Shown: in pieces, positions 17,194 to 26,303 of the stretch
Numbering within the stretch: position 1 is the first letter of the stretch
How the letters are laid out: every line of letters starts with the position of its first letter
NCBI GenBank assembly: GCA_009922615.1
Contig: RFVF01000031.1
Coordinates: 1 to 53,609, forward strand
Direction: 5' to 3'
Length of the DNA stretch: 53,609 nt
Origin: Pseudomonadota bacterium
Lineage (GTDB): Bacteria > Verrucomicrobiota > Verrucomicrobiia > Limisphaerales > SXTU01
Program-made: the position numbers and the translations under genes
The notes under the pieces: generated by a model
What the model was told of the DNA's origin: nothing
The model's input: only the letters and a program-made list of their open reading frames with translations
The model's database searches: none

Positions 17194-19680
17194 TTACTTC
17201 CACCGGAACAGCTCACTCTGCACCACGCCGTGAACGAGGGAACGCAGGCCGTGCTGGTCCTTTGTGGCGGCGGCGACGATCGCTTCGATGGCTGGCTGAT
17301 CTAGGCGTGTGGGCGGGGCACCGGTGGCGTAGGTGACGAGATGGCGGGTTAGGCCGCGCGCGAGTTGGGCGGGGTTTTCTGCAACCAGTTTCCGCAGCTC
17401 GCGGATGTCGCTGAAGGTCTGGCCTGTCGGGGTCTTGCCGCTGCAATCCACGGCGAGGCCGTCGGTCCACCACGGGCCGCTTTTGCGCTCGGGATTCAGC
17501 ACGCGGTAGTTCTTCCGGTAGGTGCCAGTCACGTCGAAGCTCTCCAGCGCGAAGCCATACGGGTCGAACTTCGCGTGGCACGCGGCGCAGGAGCCTTGAC
17601 TGCTGTGGAGAGCGAGTTGCTCGCGCAAGGTTTTCGCGCCGCGAATGTCGGGCTCGACGGCGGCCACGTTCGGCGGCGGAGGCGGGATGGGAATGCCGAG
17701 GAGCCGCTCGGCGACCCAGACGCCGCGCTTTACGGGCGAGGTGTAGGTGCCGTTGGCGGTGACTTTCAACACGGCGGGCTGGGTCCAGAGGCCGCCGTAA
17801 GCGGAGTCGGCAGGGAGGCTGACCTTCTGGAGCGCGAGGCCAGTGATGCCGGGCAGGCCGTAGTGCTTGGCGAGCGACTCGTTGGCGAAGGTCCAGTTCG
17901 CTGCGGCGAATTCGCGCACGCTCAGGTTCTCGTCGAGCACGCGGCGGAAGAACGCGCGAGTCTCCTGCACGCTGGAGCGCTTGAGGAGGTCGTTCCGCGC
18001 GTATTCCGGGTAGAGCTTCGAGTCGGGCGAGGTGTCGTCAATCATCCGCAGCCCGAGCCATTGGTCGGTGAAGTTGGCCACGAAGCGGCTGGCCCTAGGG
18101 TCTTTCAGCAGGCGCTCGGTTTGCGCGGCGAGGACCGCGCCATCGCGCAACTTGCCTTCGCGGGCGACGGCGAGGAGCGCTTCGTCGGGTGTGGAGTTCC
18201 AGAGGAAGTAGGCAAGGCGCGAGGCAAGTGCGAAGTCATCGAGTTGGCCGGGTGGCTCAATGACACAGAGGAAGTCTGGCGAGGTCATCAGTTCAACAAC
18301 GCACTCGCGTAGGGCGTTGTCGGCGGTGGCACCCACGTCGAGCTGCTCGGCGAAACGGAGGTTAAGCCGCGTGAGTTCGTCGGCGGTCGGGTCGCGACGG
18401 AAGAGGCGCGGGGTGATGCGCTTGAAGGTGTCGTCGGCAGCTTTGAGGAATGTGTCGCGGTTTTGCAAGCCCCCGGCGAGCGCGGCGCGGAAGTCCGCGC
18501 GCAACCAGCGGTCGCCCGCGAGCGGCAGCTCTGGCTCTTCGATTTCCACCCATTGCACGGCGAGGCCGGGCGCGCGGCAGGCGCTGGCCTGCGAGTTCTT
18601 CGGCACGGGCACGCCGAGACCGAAAGGGATGAGGCGGAAGTTGTCGTTGATGGGCGCGAGGTCGTTGAGGTCGCTGGTGCGGAGATAGACTTCGGTTTCG
18701 AGAATGGTGGGCTTGCCGGGCGGCGCTTCGAGCACGGCGATGAGCTCGATGATTTGCGGATAAGCACCCGTGTGTCCGGCGAAGATACCGAAGGGCAGCG
18801 GCTTGTCGGTCTGGTAGGCGTAAACTGAAAGACGCAGGCGGTGAATGCCCGGATGACGCGGGCCGCCGAAGCCGCGCAACGGGCCGGAGGTGGTGTCGGT
18901 GTTGAAGCTGACCTTCGTGCCGTCGGGCAGTTCAAGAATGTGTCCCTTGGATTGCTCGCTGCCGAGAGCGAGGGCGCGGACAGTGCGCGCGGGGTCGAAG
19001 GGGCTGGCTCCGGACGGCGGTTGCAAACCGCCGGCACTGGGCTCGGGCTTCTTGTCGCCGAGCACATCGTCGAAGTCGGTCGTCACGGGCTTCTTGGCGA
19101 CACGGGCTTTGGGCGGGGTCTTGGGAATGGGCCGCAGCATCCGCGCGACGATATCGTCGGCCATCTTGAAGTAGCCCGCAGCCCCGGAGGCGGAGAGTGG
19201 CAGCGCGGCGGCGACCTTGTCGTAGCCGTCTACGCGACCGTCGGTGGGGAGGTTGAGACCGACGGCAGGCTTCACGCCGAAGAGGTCGAGGATGGTGTTG
19301 GAATACTCGGTGCGGCTGAGGCGGCGGAGTTTGCTGCGCCCCTCGGCGCGCTGCTTGGCGAGCAGGGTGTTGGTGAAGTCACCGCGCAACCACGCGACCA
19401 GCGCAGCGCGCTCGGCGGGCGTGGGCTGCTGCTCATCCTTCGGCGGCATGGTGCCGGCTTCGAGCGCGTCGAGCACGCGGAACCAGTGGTCGCGCTCGGT
19501 GGCTAGCTGCTCAACGGTGCGCGCGCCCGAGAGCTGAATGCCGGCCTTGGGCTTCGTGCCGGCGTGGCATTCGGTGCAGTAAGTCTTGAGCAACGGCTGG
19601 ACGCGGGATGAGAAGGTGGAGACGGCGTCCTGGGCGACGGCGAGCGGCGCGAGGAGGCAGAGGAGGAGAACTGGCTTCAT
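17194..19680 (-). CDS. PSCyt/DUF1592-DUF1588-DUF1585 secreted cytochrome-like protein
   Basis: 828 residues. Start at ATG 19680, giving MKPVLLLCLLAPLAVAQ as signal peptide; an in-frame start ten codons upstream lacks a proper leader. An N-terminal PSCyt-type domain has a CTECH heme-binding motif. The central region carries DUF1587/1595/1592-like segments (LSRTEYSNTILDLFGV; LASRLAYFLWNSTPDEALL; FTDQWLGLRMID), followed by DUF1588/DUF1585 (PVKRGVWVAERLLGIPIPPP; CAACHAKFDPYGFALESFD, a second CxxCH). The family is abundant in Planctomycetes and Verrucomicrobiota and suspected to act in surface redox or polymer degradation; the reaction is unknown. It lies downstream of a DUF1552 gene on the same strand, the usual partner. 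Confidence 0.92.
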   Translation of the reverse strand: MKPVLLLCLLAPLAVAQDAVSTFSSRVQPLLKTYCTECHAGTKPKAGIQLSGARTVEQLATERDHWFRVLDALEAGTMPPKDEQQPTPAERAALVAWLRGDFTNTLLAKQRAEGRSKLRRLSRTEYSNTILDLFGVKPAVGLNLPTDGRVDGYDKVAAALPLSASGAAGYFKMADDIVARMLRPIPKTPPKARVAKKPVTTDFDDVLGDKKPEPSAGGLQPPSGASPFDPARTVRALALGSEQSKGHILELPDGTKVSFNTDTTSGPLRGFGGPRHPGIHRLRLSVYAYQTDKPLPFGIFAGHTGAYPQIIELIAVLEAPPGKPTILETEVYLRTSDLNDLAPINDNFRLIPFGLGVPVPKNSQASACRAPGLAVQWVEIEEPELPLAGDRWLRADFRAALAGGLQNRDTFLKAADDTFKRITPRLFRRDPTADELTRLNLRFAEQLDVGATADNALRECVVELMTSPDFLCVIEPPGQLDDFALASRLAYFLWNSTPDEALLAVAREGKLRDGAVLAAQTERLLKDPRASRFVANFTDQWLGLRMIDDTSPDSKLYPEYARNDLLKRSSVQETRAFFRRVLDENLSVREFAAANWTFANESLAKHYGLPGITGLALQKVSLPADSAYGGLWTQPAVLKVTANGTYTSPVKRGVWVAERLLGIPIPPPPPNVAAVEPDIRGAKTLREQLALHSSQGSCAACHAKFDPYGFALESFDVTGTYRKNYRVLNPERKSGPWWTDGLAVDCSGKTPTGQTFSDIRELRKLVAENPAQLARGLTRHLVTYATGAPPTRLDQPAIEAIVAAATKDQHGLRSLVHGVVQSELFRWK
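19016..19032. repeat. Hairpin GGCGGTT-GCA-AACCGCC inside the PSCyt/DUF1592 gene
   Basis: Perfect 7-bp stem with a GCA loop, read in frame as part of a Gly/Pro/Ser-rich interdomain linker (peptide AGGLQPPSG). It has the same architecture as 8601-8617, with paired changes in both arms. Confidence 0.6.
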
Positions 19681-19704
19681 CGAAGAAAGTTCAAATGGAT
19701 ATTT

Positions 19705-19778
19705 AACCACAGAGGCACAGAGGACACAGAAGGGGACAGCGGAAGAAACATCTCTGTGTTCTCTGTGCCTCTGTGGTT
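19705..19778. repeat. 74-base palindrome between the DUF1552 and PSCyt/DUF1592 genes
   Basis: Two 26-base arms (19705-19730 and 19753-19778), starting AACCACAGAGGCACAG and ending its inverse, match at 25 of 26 positions around a 22-base centre. The element sits just after the DUF1552 stop and just before the start of the next gene. It could act as an RNA hairpin, attenuator or terminator. It also resembles a dispersed intergenic repeat family I recall from Verrucomicrobiota (not searched). Confidence 0.8.
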
Positions 19779-19794
19779 GCTATCGGTTAGTGGT

Positions 19795-21057
19795 TCACGC
19801 CAAGCCATCCATCGTCCCGGCACCCGAGCCGAACTGGGCGGTTTCGACGCCGTGACGTTGGAGCATGCTGACGAAGAGCTTGCCCAGCGGCGTGTTGTTC
19901 TTGCGGTCGCCGGCGATGTGCTGGCCGTGCTTCCAGCCGCCGCCCGCGAGCAGGACGGGGAGGTTGCTGGTGTTGTGGCTGCTGGCGTCGCCGAGGTTGC
20001 TGCCGATGAGCACCTGGGTCTGGTCGAGCAGGCTGGTCGCGCCTTCCTTCGTGTCGCGCAAGGCAAATAGGAAATCGCGGAAGACGGCCATCTTCGCGCG
20101 TTCGATGATGCGGAGCTGGTCAATCTTCGCTTGGTTCCGCCCGTGATGGGAAAGGCCGTGGTGATCCTCGGAGACGCCTTCAATGGGCGGCTTCAGGTCC
20201 ATGCCGCGAATGAACACCGTCACGACGCGCGTGGAGTCGGTCTGGATGGCGAGTTTGGTGAGGTTCAGGAGTATCCGGGCGCGACCGATGTTGTCGCTGC
20301 GGTCCAGCGCGTCGGAGGGCGGCTCGGCCTCGACGACGGGCTTGGGCTTCTGCACCCAGGCTTCGTCGGCGTGGAGTTGCTTTTCCATGTCGCGGACGGC
20401 CTCAGCGTAGTCGGCGACCTGCTGCTGGTCGTGGGCGCTGAGGCGGGTTTTCAGCGAGGCGAAACTGGAGCCCATACGGTCGAGCACGCTCTGGCCGCGC
20501 TTGAGGCGGGTCATTTCCATTTCGATGTCACGTGCTTTGCCGGCAAGGAAGAGGCGCGCGAAAATCTCGGAGGGCTTGTAAAGCGCTGGCACTCCCGCGC
20601 CGCTGGTGGTGTGCGTGAGCGGGCTGCCGTCTTGCGTGGAGAGCGTGAGCAGGGGGAAGCGCGTGGCGGGGCCGACGTGTTTCGCCGCGACGAAATCGAG
20701 CGAGACGCTGTTGCGGAAGCCGCCGGCGGTGGGGTGCTTCGCGCTCGTGAGGAAGCAAGCCTCGGACGCATGGTCGCCGCCGATCTCCGGATGCGAGATG
20801 CCGGAGAAGACCGTGAAGTGCGGGCGCAGGTCGCCGAGCACGTTCAGATACTCGCTGGCTTGGTAATCGCGCCCGGCCTGCTCGGGGAAGAACGACGGCC
20901 CATAGAGCCCGAAGTTGGTGCAGATGCTCACGAGCCGGCGCAGCGGCGCGGCAGCTTGGGCGGGGGCAAGGCTCTCCAGCCACGGCAGCGCCAGCAGCGC
21001 GGAGCCGGTGCGGAGGAAGTGGCGGCGGTTCGTCGACAAGGTTTTGAGTGTGCTCAT
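19795..21057 (-). CDS. DUF1552 secreted protein with twin-arginine-like signal
   Basis: 420 residues. Start at ATG 21057 places NRRHFLRTGSALLALPWLES at the N-terminus as a Tat-like signal; an in-frame codon 11 residues upstream would only lengthen the leader. DUF1552 features: LRRLVSICTNFGLYGPSFFP, FSGISHPEIGGDHASEACFL, TSAKHP, VSEDHHGLSHHGRNQAK, GSNLGDASSHNTSNLPVLLAGG. It is upstream of the PSCyt/DUF1592 gene with a 74-base palindrome between them. This is the second DUF1552 gene in the window; the other (14276-15622) is only distantly similar by eye. Confidence 0.92.
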   Translation of the reverse strand: MSTLKTLSTNRRHFLRTGSALLALPWLESLAPAQAAAPLRRLVSICTNFGLYGPSFFPEQAGRDYQASEYLNVLGDLRPHFTVFSGISHPEIGGDHASEACFLTSAKHPTAGGFRNSVSLDFVAAKHVGPATRFPLLTLSTQDGSPLTHTTSGAGVPALYKPSEIFARLFLAGKARDIEMEMTRLKRGQSVLDRMGSSFASLKTRLSAHDQQQVADYAEAVRDMEKQLHADEAWVQKPKPVVEAEPPSDALDRSDNIGRARILLNLTKLAIQTDSTRVVTVFIRGMDLKPPIEGVSEDHHGLSHHGRNQAKIDQLRIIERAKMAVFRDFLFALRDTKEGATSLLDQTQVLIGSNLGDASSHNTSNLPVLLAGGGWKHGQHIAGDRKNNTPLGKLFVSMLQRHGVETAQFGSGAGTMDGLA

Positions 21058-21112
21058 CGGGGATAAGCAAAAAGTTGATGCGAAAGCCAAGCGTTAATCG
21101 GATCCAAGAACA

Positions 21113-21904
21113 TCACTCCAAGTCCCACTTGGCATCCGGAGCCCCGACAGTGTTGGGAGTCGAGGTGCCAGCGACTAAGAATCCGAGGGATCTCGTAAGA
21201 ACCGTTTCCGCATGGCCGTCAACCCACCCGGTGGTGGTCTTGCCATCGTGACGGCTGATGACGCGGCGGGAAAAGGGCTGGAGAAAACTTCCGCCCGGGG
21301 CTGGGGTATCGAACGAGATGCGCTCGTTGGGGTTCGTGGCTGAACCTTGCTGCCCCTGCCATTTTGCAGGATCCGTTTCGGTAGCCCAGGAAGCGGGCAC
21401 GCCGAAGGCGGAGTCAGCCAGCACCACGGTGTCCGAGGGTTTGTTCACGTTGATCTCCCGGAGCTTGGTGCTGGGGGCAGAGGCATTCCAGGCAAACTGC
21501 GGTGCACTCAAGCCGATTCCAAAATCGTTCGAGGTCCAGCCCTTGGGTTGCACCGGACATTGAAACAACTGCTTGTCAGGAGCTGAAAAGCGCTTGAGTT
21601 GGTCAGGCCACCACGTTTCTGCCGTGGCCGGGCTCCGAACCACGAGGGCAGGGGCTGTTGGTGCGAAGTTCGAAACGAACGGCACGAGGACTCCATCGTA
21701 TTCGTCTGCGTAAAGTTTGTAGGCCAGGGAGATTTGCTTGTAGTTGTTCAGGCACTTTGAGCCTTGAGCTTTGGCCTTCGCTTTGGCCAAGGCGGGCAAC
21801 AGCATACCGGCCAAAATGGCAATGATGGCGATGACCACGAGGAGCTCGATGAGCGTGAAGGCGCGTCTTGTGTGTAAGCGAGATCCTGTGCCCGTGATCA
21901 ACAT
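21113..21904 (-). CDS. Prepilin-type (DUF1559-like) pseudopilin
   Basis: 263 residues. The N-terminus carries a type IV prepilin cleavage/methylation motif, [19 protein letters not shown], followed by the long helix [15 protein letters not shown]. The globular part contains [21 protein letters not shown] and a C-terminal [16 protein letters not shown], the H...DG pattern seen in DUF1559/'prepilin-type N-terminal cleavage' proteins that are highly expanded in Planctomycetes and Verrucomicrobiota. Likely processed by prepilin peptidase and exported; its assembly partner is unknown. The gene looks more AT-rich than its neighbours. Confidence 0.9.
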   Translation of the reverse strand: MLITGTGSRLHTRRAFTLIELLVVIAIIAILAGMLLPALAKAKAKAQGSKCLNNYKQISLAYKLYADEYDGVLVPFVSNFAPTAPALVVRSPATAETWWPDQLKRFSAPDKQLFQCPVQPKGWTSNDFGIGLSAPQFAWNASAPSTKLREINVNKPSDTVVLADSAFGVPASWATETDPAKWQGQQGSATNPNERISFDTPAPGGSFLQPFSRRVISRHDGKTTTGWVDGHAETVLTRSLGFLVAGTSTPNTVGAPDAKWDLE

Positions 21905-22050
21905 AGGGCTGTTCGACCAGTAATCATTGAGAGCTTATTCAAGAGCCGTGCTGATTGCGCTGGTAGCCACTTGTTCGCAGTCTGCGAGCCGCGCTGTTGA
22001 TAGAGTCGTTGACCTCCGAATGCTTGCTCCCCATCGTCTGCCCCGAAAAC
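21905..22050. other. Non-coding segment between the prepilin gene and the exoD-like remnant
   Basis: No convincing gene or RNA structure seen. This stretch must contain the promoter of the divergent prepilin gene. Short open frames on both strands here show no family features. Confidence 0.4.
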
Positions 22051-22250
22051 ATGGCCGCAGACTTGCATTCTGGAGAAGTGCTCTCCGAACGATTGAAGGG
22101 ATTGGTTCAGCAAACCACTCCGAACAATCCGCTTACGTGGCACCAGTTGCTCGCCAGCACTGGCGGACGCGGATTGTTCCCCATGGTCATTCTGAAGGCT
22201 GTGTGCCTGCGCCTCTACCAGTTTCTTTTTGCCGGGCTACTCGGATGAAA
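22051..22250 (+). pseudogene. Possible decayed exoD-like gene fragment
   Basis: From ATG 22051 the frame reads LSERLKGLVQQ, then LTWHQLLASTGGRGLF and PMVIL, which resembles the N-terminal domain of ExoD proteins (LSxxLxxLV...LTxxxLLxxxGxRGLF). The continuation expected in the family (a hydrophobic PFxxPVSLPG-like stretch) is split over the other two frames: VPAPLPVSF, then LPGYSD. The original frame ends at 22248, overlapping the recJ start. Read as a frameshifted, truncated remnant; it could also be chance resemblance. Confidence 0.35.
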
Positions 22251-23951
22251 TACCGTTGGTCCATCGCGCCGCCTCACCCCGCACTCGCCGCGGAACTTTC
22301 GAAGCAACACGGCGTTTCGCCGTTGCTCGCGCAGTGTCTGCTCAATCGCGGGCACAGCGCACCGGAGGCAGTGGGGCATTTTCTTGAGCCGCGCCTCCGC
22401 AATCTCGCCGATCCGTTCGCACTGCCGAACATGGCCGCTGCCGTGGATCGTCTTTTCGCGGCGCGCGAGCGTGCCGAGCCGCTGGTCATCTTCGGCGACT
22501 ACGACGTTGATGGGGTGACTTCCACCGCGCTGCTCCTCGAGGTTTTCCGCGCGCTCGGCTGGTGTGTGGACTTCTACCTGCCGCACCGCATGGACGAGGG
22601 TTACGGCCTGAGCCAGGACGGTGTGGAGAACTGCCTTGGGAAATTCCCCGGCACGAAATTGCTCTTGGCCGTGGACTGCGGCTCGACGGCGGTGGACACC
22701 ATTGCCTGGCTCAAGCAGCGCGGCGTGGATGTGCTGGTGTTGGATCATCACCAAGTCTCAGATCCCGCGCCCGCCGCGCTGGCGTTGGTGAATCCACAAT
22801 TGGGTGTGCAGTTCCGTGAACTGTGCTCTGCTGGCTTGGCCTTCAAGCTCGCCCATGCGCTGGTGAAACGCGGACGGGAAATGCAACTCGCCGCGTTCAC
22901 TGCCTTCGACATTCGCCCGCTGCTCGATCTCGTCGCGCTCGGCACCATCGCCGACCTCGTGCCGCTCACGGGCGAGAATCGCACCCTCGTCACCGCCGGC
23001 TTGGAGCGGCTCAATGTCACGCGACGCCCCGGTTTGCTCGCACTCAAGTCGGCGGCGGGAATTGAAGGTTCAATCGGGACTTACGAAGTCGGTTTCCAAA
23101 TCGGCCCGCGCCTCAACGCCGCGGGTCGCCTGGAGAACGCTGCTGAGGCGCTGCAACTCCTGCTCGCGCCCGACTTCGCCACTGCTGAGCCCATCGCTCG
23201 CGCGCTCGATTCACGCAACCGCGAACGACAGCAAATCGAGCGCACCATTACTCAGGAGGTCATCGGAGCCATCCGGGTTCGCTTCGATCCAACGCGTGAC
23301 TACGTCATTGTTGAGGGCCAGTTGCTCTGGCACATCGGCGTGGTGGGCATCGTGGCGTCGCGCGTGATGCGGGAATTTTACCGGCCCACGCTTGTCCTGG
23401 GTGGGGATGCTGGAGAATGGCGGGGTTCGGGGCGGAGCATCGAAGGCTTCGATCTCGCGGCGGCGCTGCGTGAATGCGACGACCTGCTCGTGCGGCACGG
23501 CGGACACGCGATGGCGGCCGGGATCACCATTGCGCCAGACTTGGTCGGAGTTTTCCGTGAACGGCTTAACGCCATCGCGCGCCGTTCGCTCCGTCCTGAG
23601 CAGCTTCAGCCCGTGCTCAAGCTCGACGCGGAAGTCACGTTGCGGGATCTGACGGTCGAGCGGCTCGGTGAGTTGGACCGCCTCGCGCCGACGGGGCAGG
23701 GGAATGCAGCACTGCAATTTTGCGCCACTGGCCTGCGTCTTCACCGTCCACCGCTCCGCATGGGCAAGGAGCAACAGCATCTCAAACTCCACGTCACGGA
23801 TGGCAACGATGTGCGCGAAGCCGTGTGGTGGAATGTGCCGAAGGATTTCGTGGTGCCCGCCAGCTTTGATCTCGCCTTCGCCCCCGAGGTGAACGAGTTC
23901 CGCGATCAGTGCACCGTGCAGTTGAAGGTAAGTGATTTGCGTCCGGCCTGA
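22245..23951 (+). CDS. recJ: Single-stranded-DNA-specific exonuclease RecJ
   Basis: 568 residues, the usual RecJ length. DHH-family 5'-3' ssDNA exonuclease acting in recombination and mismatch repair. Motifs: VIFGDYDVDGVTSTALL (metal site), LAVDCGSTA, LDHHQ (DHH motif), ALGTIADLVPLTGENR, QIGPRLNAAGRL, and the DHHA1 region with RGSGRSIEGFDLAAAL and RHGGHAMAAG. Start ATG 22245 (MKYRWSIAPP) was chosen because the protein aligns from WSI onward; the open frame continues 318 bases upstream without family similarity. The C-terminal OB-like domain ends with VQLKVSDLRPA. Confidence 0.95.
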   Translation: MKYRWSIAPPHPALAAELSKQHGVSPLLAQCLLNRGHSAPEAVGHFLEPRLRNLADPFALPNMAAAVDRLFAARERAEPLVIFGDYDVDGVTSTALLLEVFRALGWCVDFYLPHRMDEGYGLSQDGVENCLGKFPGTKLLLAVDCGSTAVDTIAWLKQRGVDVLVLDHHQVSDPAPAALALVNPQLGVQFRELCSAGLAFKLAHALVKRGREMQLAAFTAFDIRPLLDLVALGTIADLVPLTGENRTLVTAGLERLNVTRRPGLLALKSAAGIEGSIGTYEVGFQIGPRLNAAGRLENAAEALQLLLAPDFATAEPIARALDSRNRERQQIERTITQEVIGAIRVRFDPTRDYVIVEGQLLWHIGVVGIVASRVMREFYRPTLVLGGDAGEWRGSGRSIEGFDLAAALRECDDLLVRHGGHAMAAGITIAPDLVGVFRERLNAIARRSLRPEQLQPVLKLDAEVTLRDLTVERLGELDRLAPTGQGNAALQFCATGLRLHRPPLRMGKEQQHLKLHVTDGNDVREAVWWNVPKDFVVPASFDLAFAPEVNEFRDQCTVQLKVSDLRPA

Positions 23952-23978
23952 AGTCTCGATCGAGACGAAGACGGTGGG

Positions 23979-26246
23979 TCAACGCAGTGAGCGAAGCAGT
24001 TGCTCCACGCGTTCTAAGTCGATTCCACGTGGGCGGTTATCGAGGAGCCAGAGGAGGTCGAGGCGGCCGCCTTCGGCGTCGTCGTTTTGCAGGCGGAGCA
24101 GGGCGCGGCCGATGCGGTCGCCGGGCGCATCGGGCGCGAGGGCAACGATGACTTCCTGATAGCGCAGCATGGCCGCGTGGTCGCTGTTCTGGCGTGCGGC
24201 ATTGAGGAGGTTGCGTAACATGCGGGTGATGATCGAGCGCTTGCTGGCGGGCTGGAGGTCTTCGTCCGTGATGCGGAGTTCCTCCTCGCGTTTGGGCGGC
24301 AGAGTGATGCCGCCGTCGAACACGTCGAGGAGCTGTCGTTCGCCCATTTTCGGGCGGTGCAGAACCATGAAGTGGCCGGGCACAGGCGCGCCGCTCACGG
24401 TGTCCAGACCGATCCGCCGGGCGAGTTCGAGGAAGACGACGGACAGCGTGATGGGGATGCCTTCACGGTCATCAAGGACTTCGTTGATGTAGCTGTTGGC
24501 GCGGTTGTTGTAGTCGCTGCGGCTGCCGTGAAAGCCGTTTTCCTCGAAGAGAAATTTTTTGAGCGCCTTGAGCTTGGCTTCGTCGTCGGGCATGGCGGCG
24601 AGCTGGCAGGTGATGTCCTTGGCCATGTCATCCAACTGGCGGCGATAGGCATCGAGATCGAGCTCTTCATTGTCTAGTTTCGCTAGGAGCAGGGCGGCGT
24701 GGAAGAGATCGATCTTGGCCTCGGGCTGGTCCAGCTCGCGGAGCAAGGCGGCCTCGACCTCGCGGCGATGAACGGTGTGGGCGAGCTTGCGGAGCTGGGC
24801 GACTTCCTTTTCGAGCCGGTCGGCGCGGGCGGTGAGCACGGCACGGCTGGCGGGGGCGTTGGTCTGGAGGGCGCGGAGGGTCTTTTCGTCCGCAGGCGAG
24901 GCGGCGAGGGATTCGATCTGCTGGAGCAGGTTTTTGCTCAGGCCGGAGTCCGGCACGGCGGGCGGGAGAGTGGCGGCGACTTGGAAGTTTTTGAACGCGG
25001 CCTTGGTGTCGCGGAACTTGGCGAGGCCGACCTTGCCAGTGCGGAGTGTCTGGTCGTCCGACTCGATGGCGAGGTGGTCGTTGACGTAGCAAAGCAGGCG
25101 GTCTTTCTCGATGCGGACCTTGATGGTGTTCCACTCGCCGGGGCGGTAGTGCGGCGAAGGGACGGATTTGAGAATGGCCCACGAATAAACAGTCGGCCCG
25201 TCGAAGCGCGTGAGCCGAAGCTGGCCGCCGGTCGGGTAGAAGCCGTAATGGATGTCTCCGCCGTCCGACGCGAAGACGAGGCCGGCCGCGCCGCTCTCGC
25301 TTTCCAGCTTCACCGTGACGGCGACTTCGTAGGGCAGGGCGGGCACTTCGCGCTGGTTCAAGCACAGGGCGCGACCGCCAAAGCCCTTGCCGACGCCCTC
25401 GACGGAAATGCGCCCGGACTTCTGCGTCCAGCGTGCGCCCAGCAGGGGCTGCCACTCGCGGGGGTTGAGGTTGCCGATGGTGAGCCAGCGCGCGATGGGG
25501 ACCGGGTTGGGCTTGGCGAGCAGCGGCTTGAGCATGTTGATGGGCATGGCGAAGCCGAGATTTTCGGTGAGCGCAGATTTGAGCGTGAGCACGCCGTGGA
25601 CGTTGCCCTGCATGTCCAGCAGCGGCCCACCGCTGTTGCCCGGTTCGATCGGGATGGCGAGTTGGATCATCTCCTCGGCGTCGAGCTCGCCGGTCTTTAC
25701 TTCGCGCCGCGCAGAGACGACCCCGGAGACGACGCTGAAATCCAAGCCGCGCGGGTTGCCCATGGCGACGATGGGCGCGCCTTGTTCGAGCGTGGAAGAA
25801 TCGCCCAGCGGCAACGCGGGCAGGCCTTTTGCGTCGATGCGGATGAGGGCAAGGTCCGAGCGACGGTTCCACGCGTGGACGGCGATCACGTCGAATTTCT
25901 TCCCGTCGGCAAACTGGACGCTGATGGGCCGCGCCTCGCCGATGACATGCAGTGAAGTGGCAATCAAGCCATCCGCATCCACGACAAATCCCGAGCCGGT
26001 GCCTTCGACGGCTCCATCGCGTCCGGTGAAGGTGACGGTGACGAGCGAAGGTTTTACGCGCGCGGCGATTTCCTTGACCGAAAGCGCAGGCACAGCGGGG
26101 GCGGGTTTGACGGGCTCGCTTTTTGCGGCGGATTTAGCCGGGGCGCGCTTCATCAGGGCCGACGCGGGTTTGTCCTGGGCGCTGGCGGGGAGGGCGGCGA
26201 GCAGAACGCCAGCGACGATGAGCCGAGGGATGACGGAGACGGTCAC
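23979..26246 (-). CDS. Secreted HtrA-like protease fused to a LamG-like domain and a SirB1 domain
   Basis: 755 residues. Signal peptide (PRLIVAGVLLAALPASAQ), Ala/Pro/Lys-rich spacer, then a trypsin-like protease at about 55-240 with catalytic His100 (ATSLHVIGE), Asp131 (RRSDLALIRID) and Ser205 (PGNSGGPLL), as in DegP/HtrA. No PDZ domain follows. Residues about 250-420 look like a concanavalin/LamG (DUF1080-like) fold (GLVFASDGGDIHYGFY, GEWNTIKVRIEKDRL). A helical spacer leads to a SirB1/transglutaminase-like domain at about 500-755 (NGFHGSRSDYNNRANSYINE, REGIPITLSVVFLELARRIG, PGHFMVLH) with a TPR-like tail. The frame is continuous through all parts. SirB1 domains are normally separate cytoplasmic proteins, so the exported protease fusion is unusual. 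Confidence 0.85.
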   Translation of the reverse strand: MTVSVIPRLIVAGVLLAALPASAQDKPASALMKRAPAKSAAKSEPVKPAPAVPALSVKEIAARVKPSLVTVTFTGRDGAVEGTGSGFVVDADGLIATSLHVIGEARPISVQFADGKKFDVIAVHAWNRRSDLALIRIDAKGLPALPLGDSSTLEQGAPIVAMGNPRGLDFSVVSGVVSARREVKTGELDAEEMIQLAIPIEPGNSGGPLLDMQGNVHGVLTLKSALTENLGFAMPINMLKPLLAKPNPVPIARWLTIGNLNPREWQPLLGARWTQKSGRISVEGVGKGFGGRALCLNQREVPALPYEVAVTVKLESESGAAGLVFASDGGDIHYGFYPTGGQLRLTRFDGPTVYSWAILKSVPSPHYRPGEWNTIKVRIEKDRLLCYVNDHLAIESDDQTLRTGKVGLAKFRDTKAAFKNFQVAATLPPAVPDSGLSKNLLQQIESLAASPADEKTLRALQTNAPASRAVLTARADRLEKEVAQLRKLAHTVHRREVEAALLRELDQPEAKIDLFHAALLLAKLDNEELDLDAYRRQLDDMAKDITCQLAAMPDDEAKLKALKKFLFEENGFHGSRSDYNNRANSYINEVLDDREGIPITLSVVFLELARRIGLDTVSGAPVPGHFMVLHRPKMGERQLLDVFDGGITLPPKREEELRITDEDLQPASKRSIITRMLRNLLNAARQNSDHAAMLRYQEVIVALAPDAPGDRIGRALLRLQNDDAEGGRLDLLWLLDNRPRGIDLERVEQLLRSLR

Positions 26247-26303
26247 GGGGTTTGGATGGCCGGGGTGGTTGAAAATTCAGCGCGCTGTTCCTATCCTGCG
26301 TCT

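Noticed and set aside
21898..22143. Minus-strand 81-codon open frame upstream of the prepilin gene
   Set aside because: No start context or family features; it overlaps the exoD-like remnant on the other strand.
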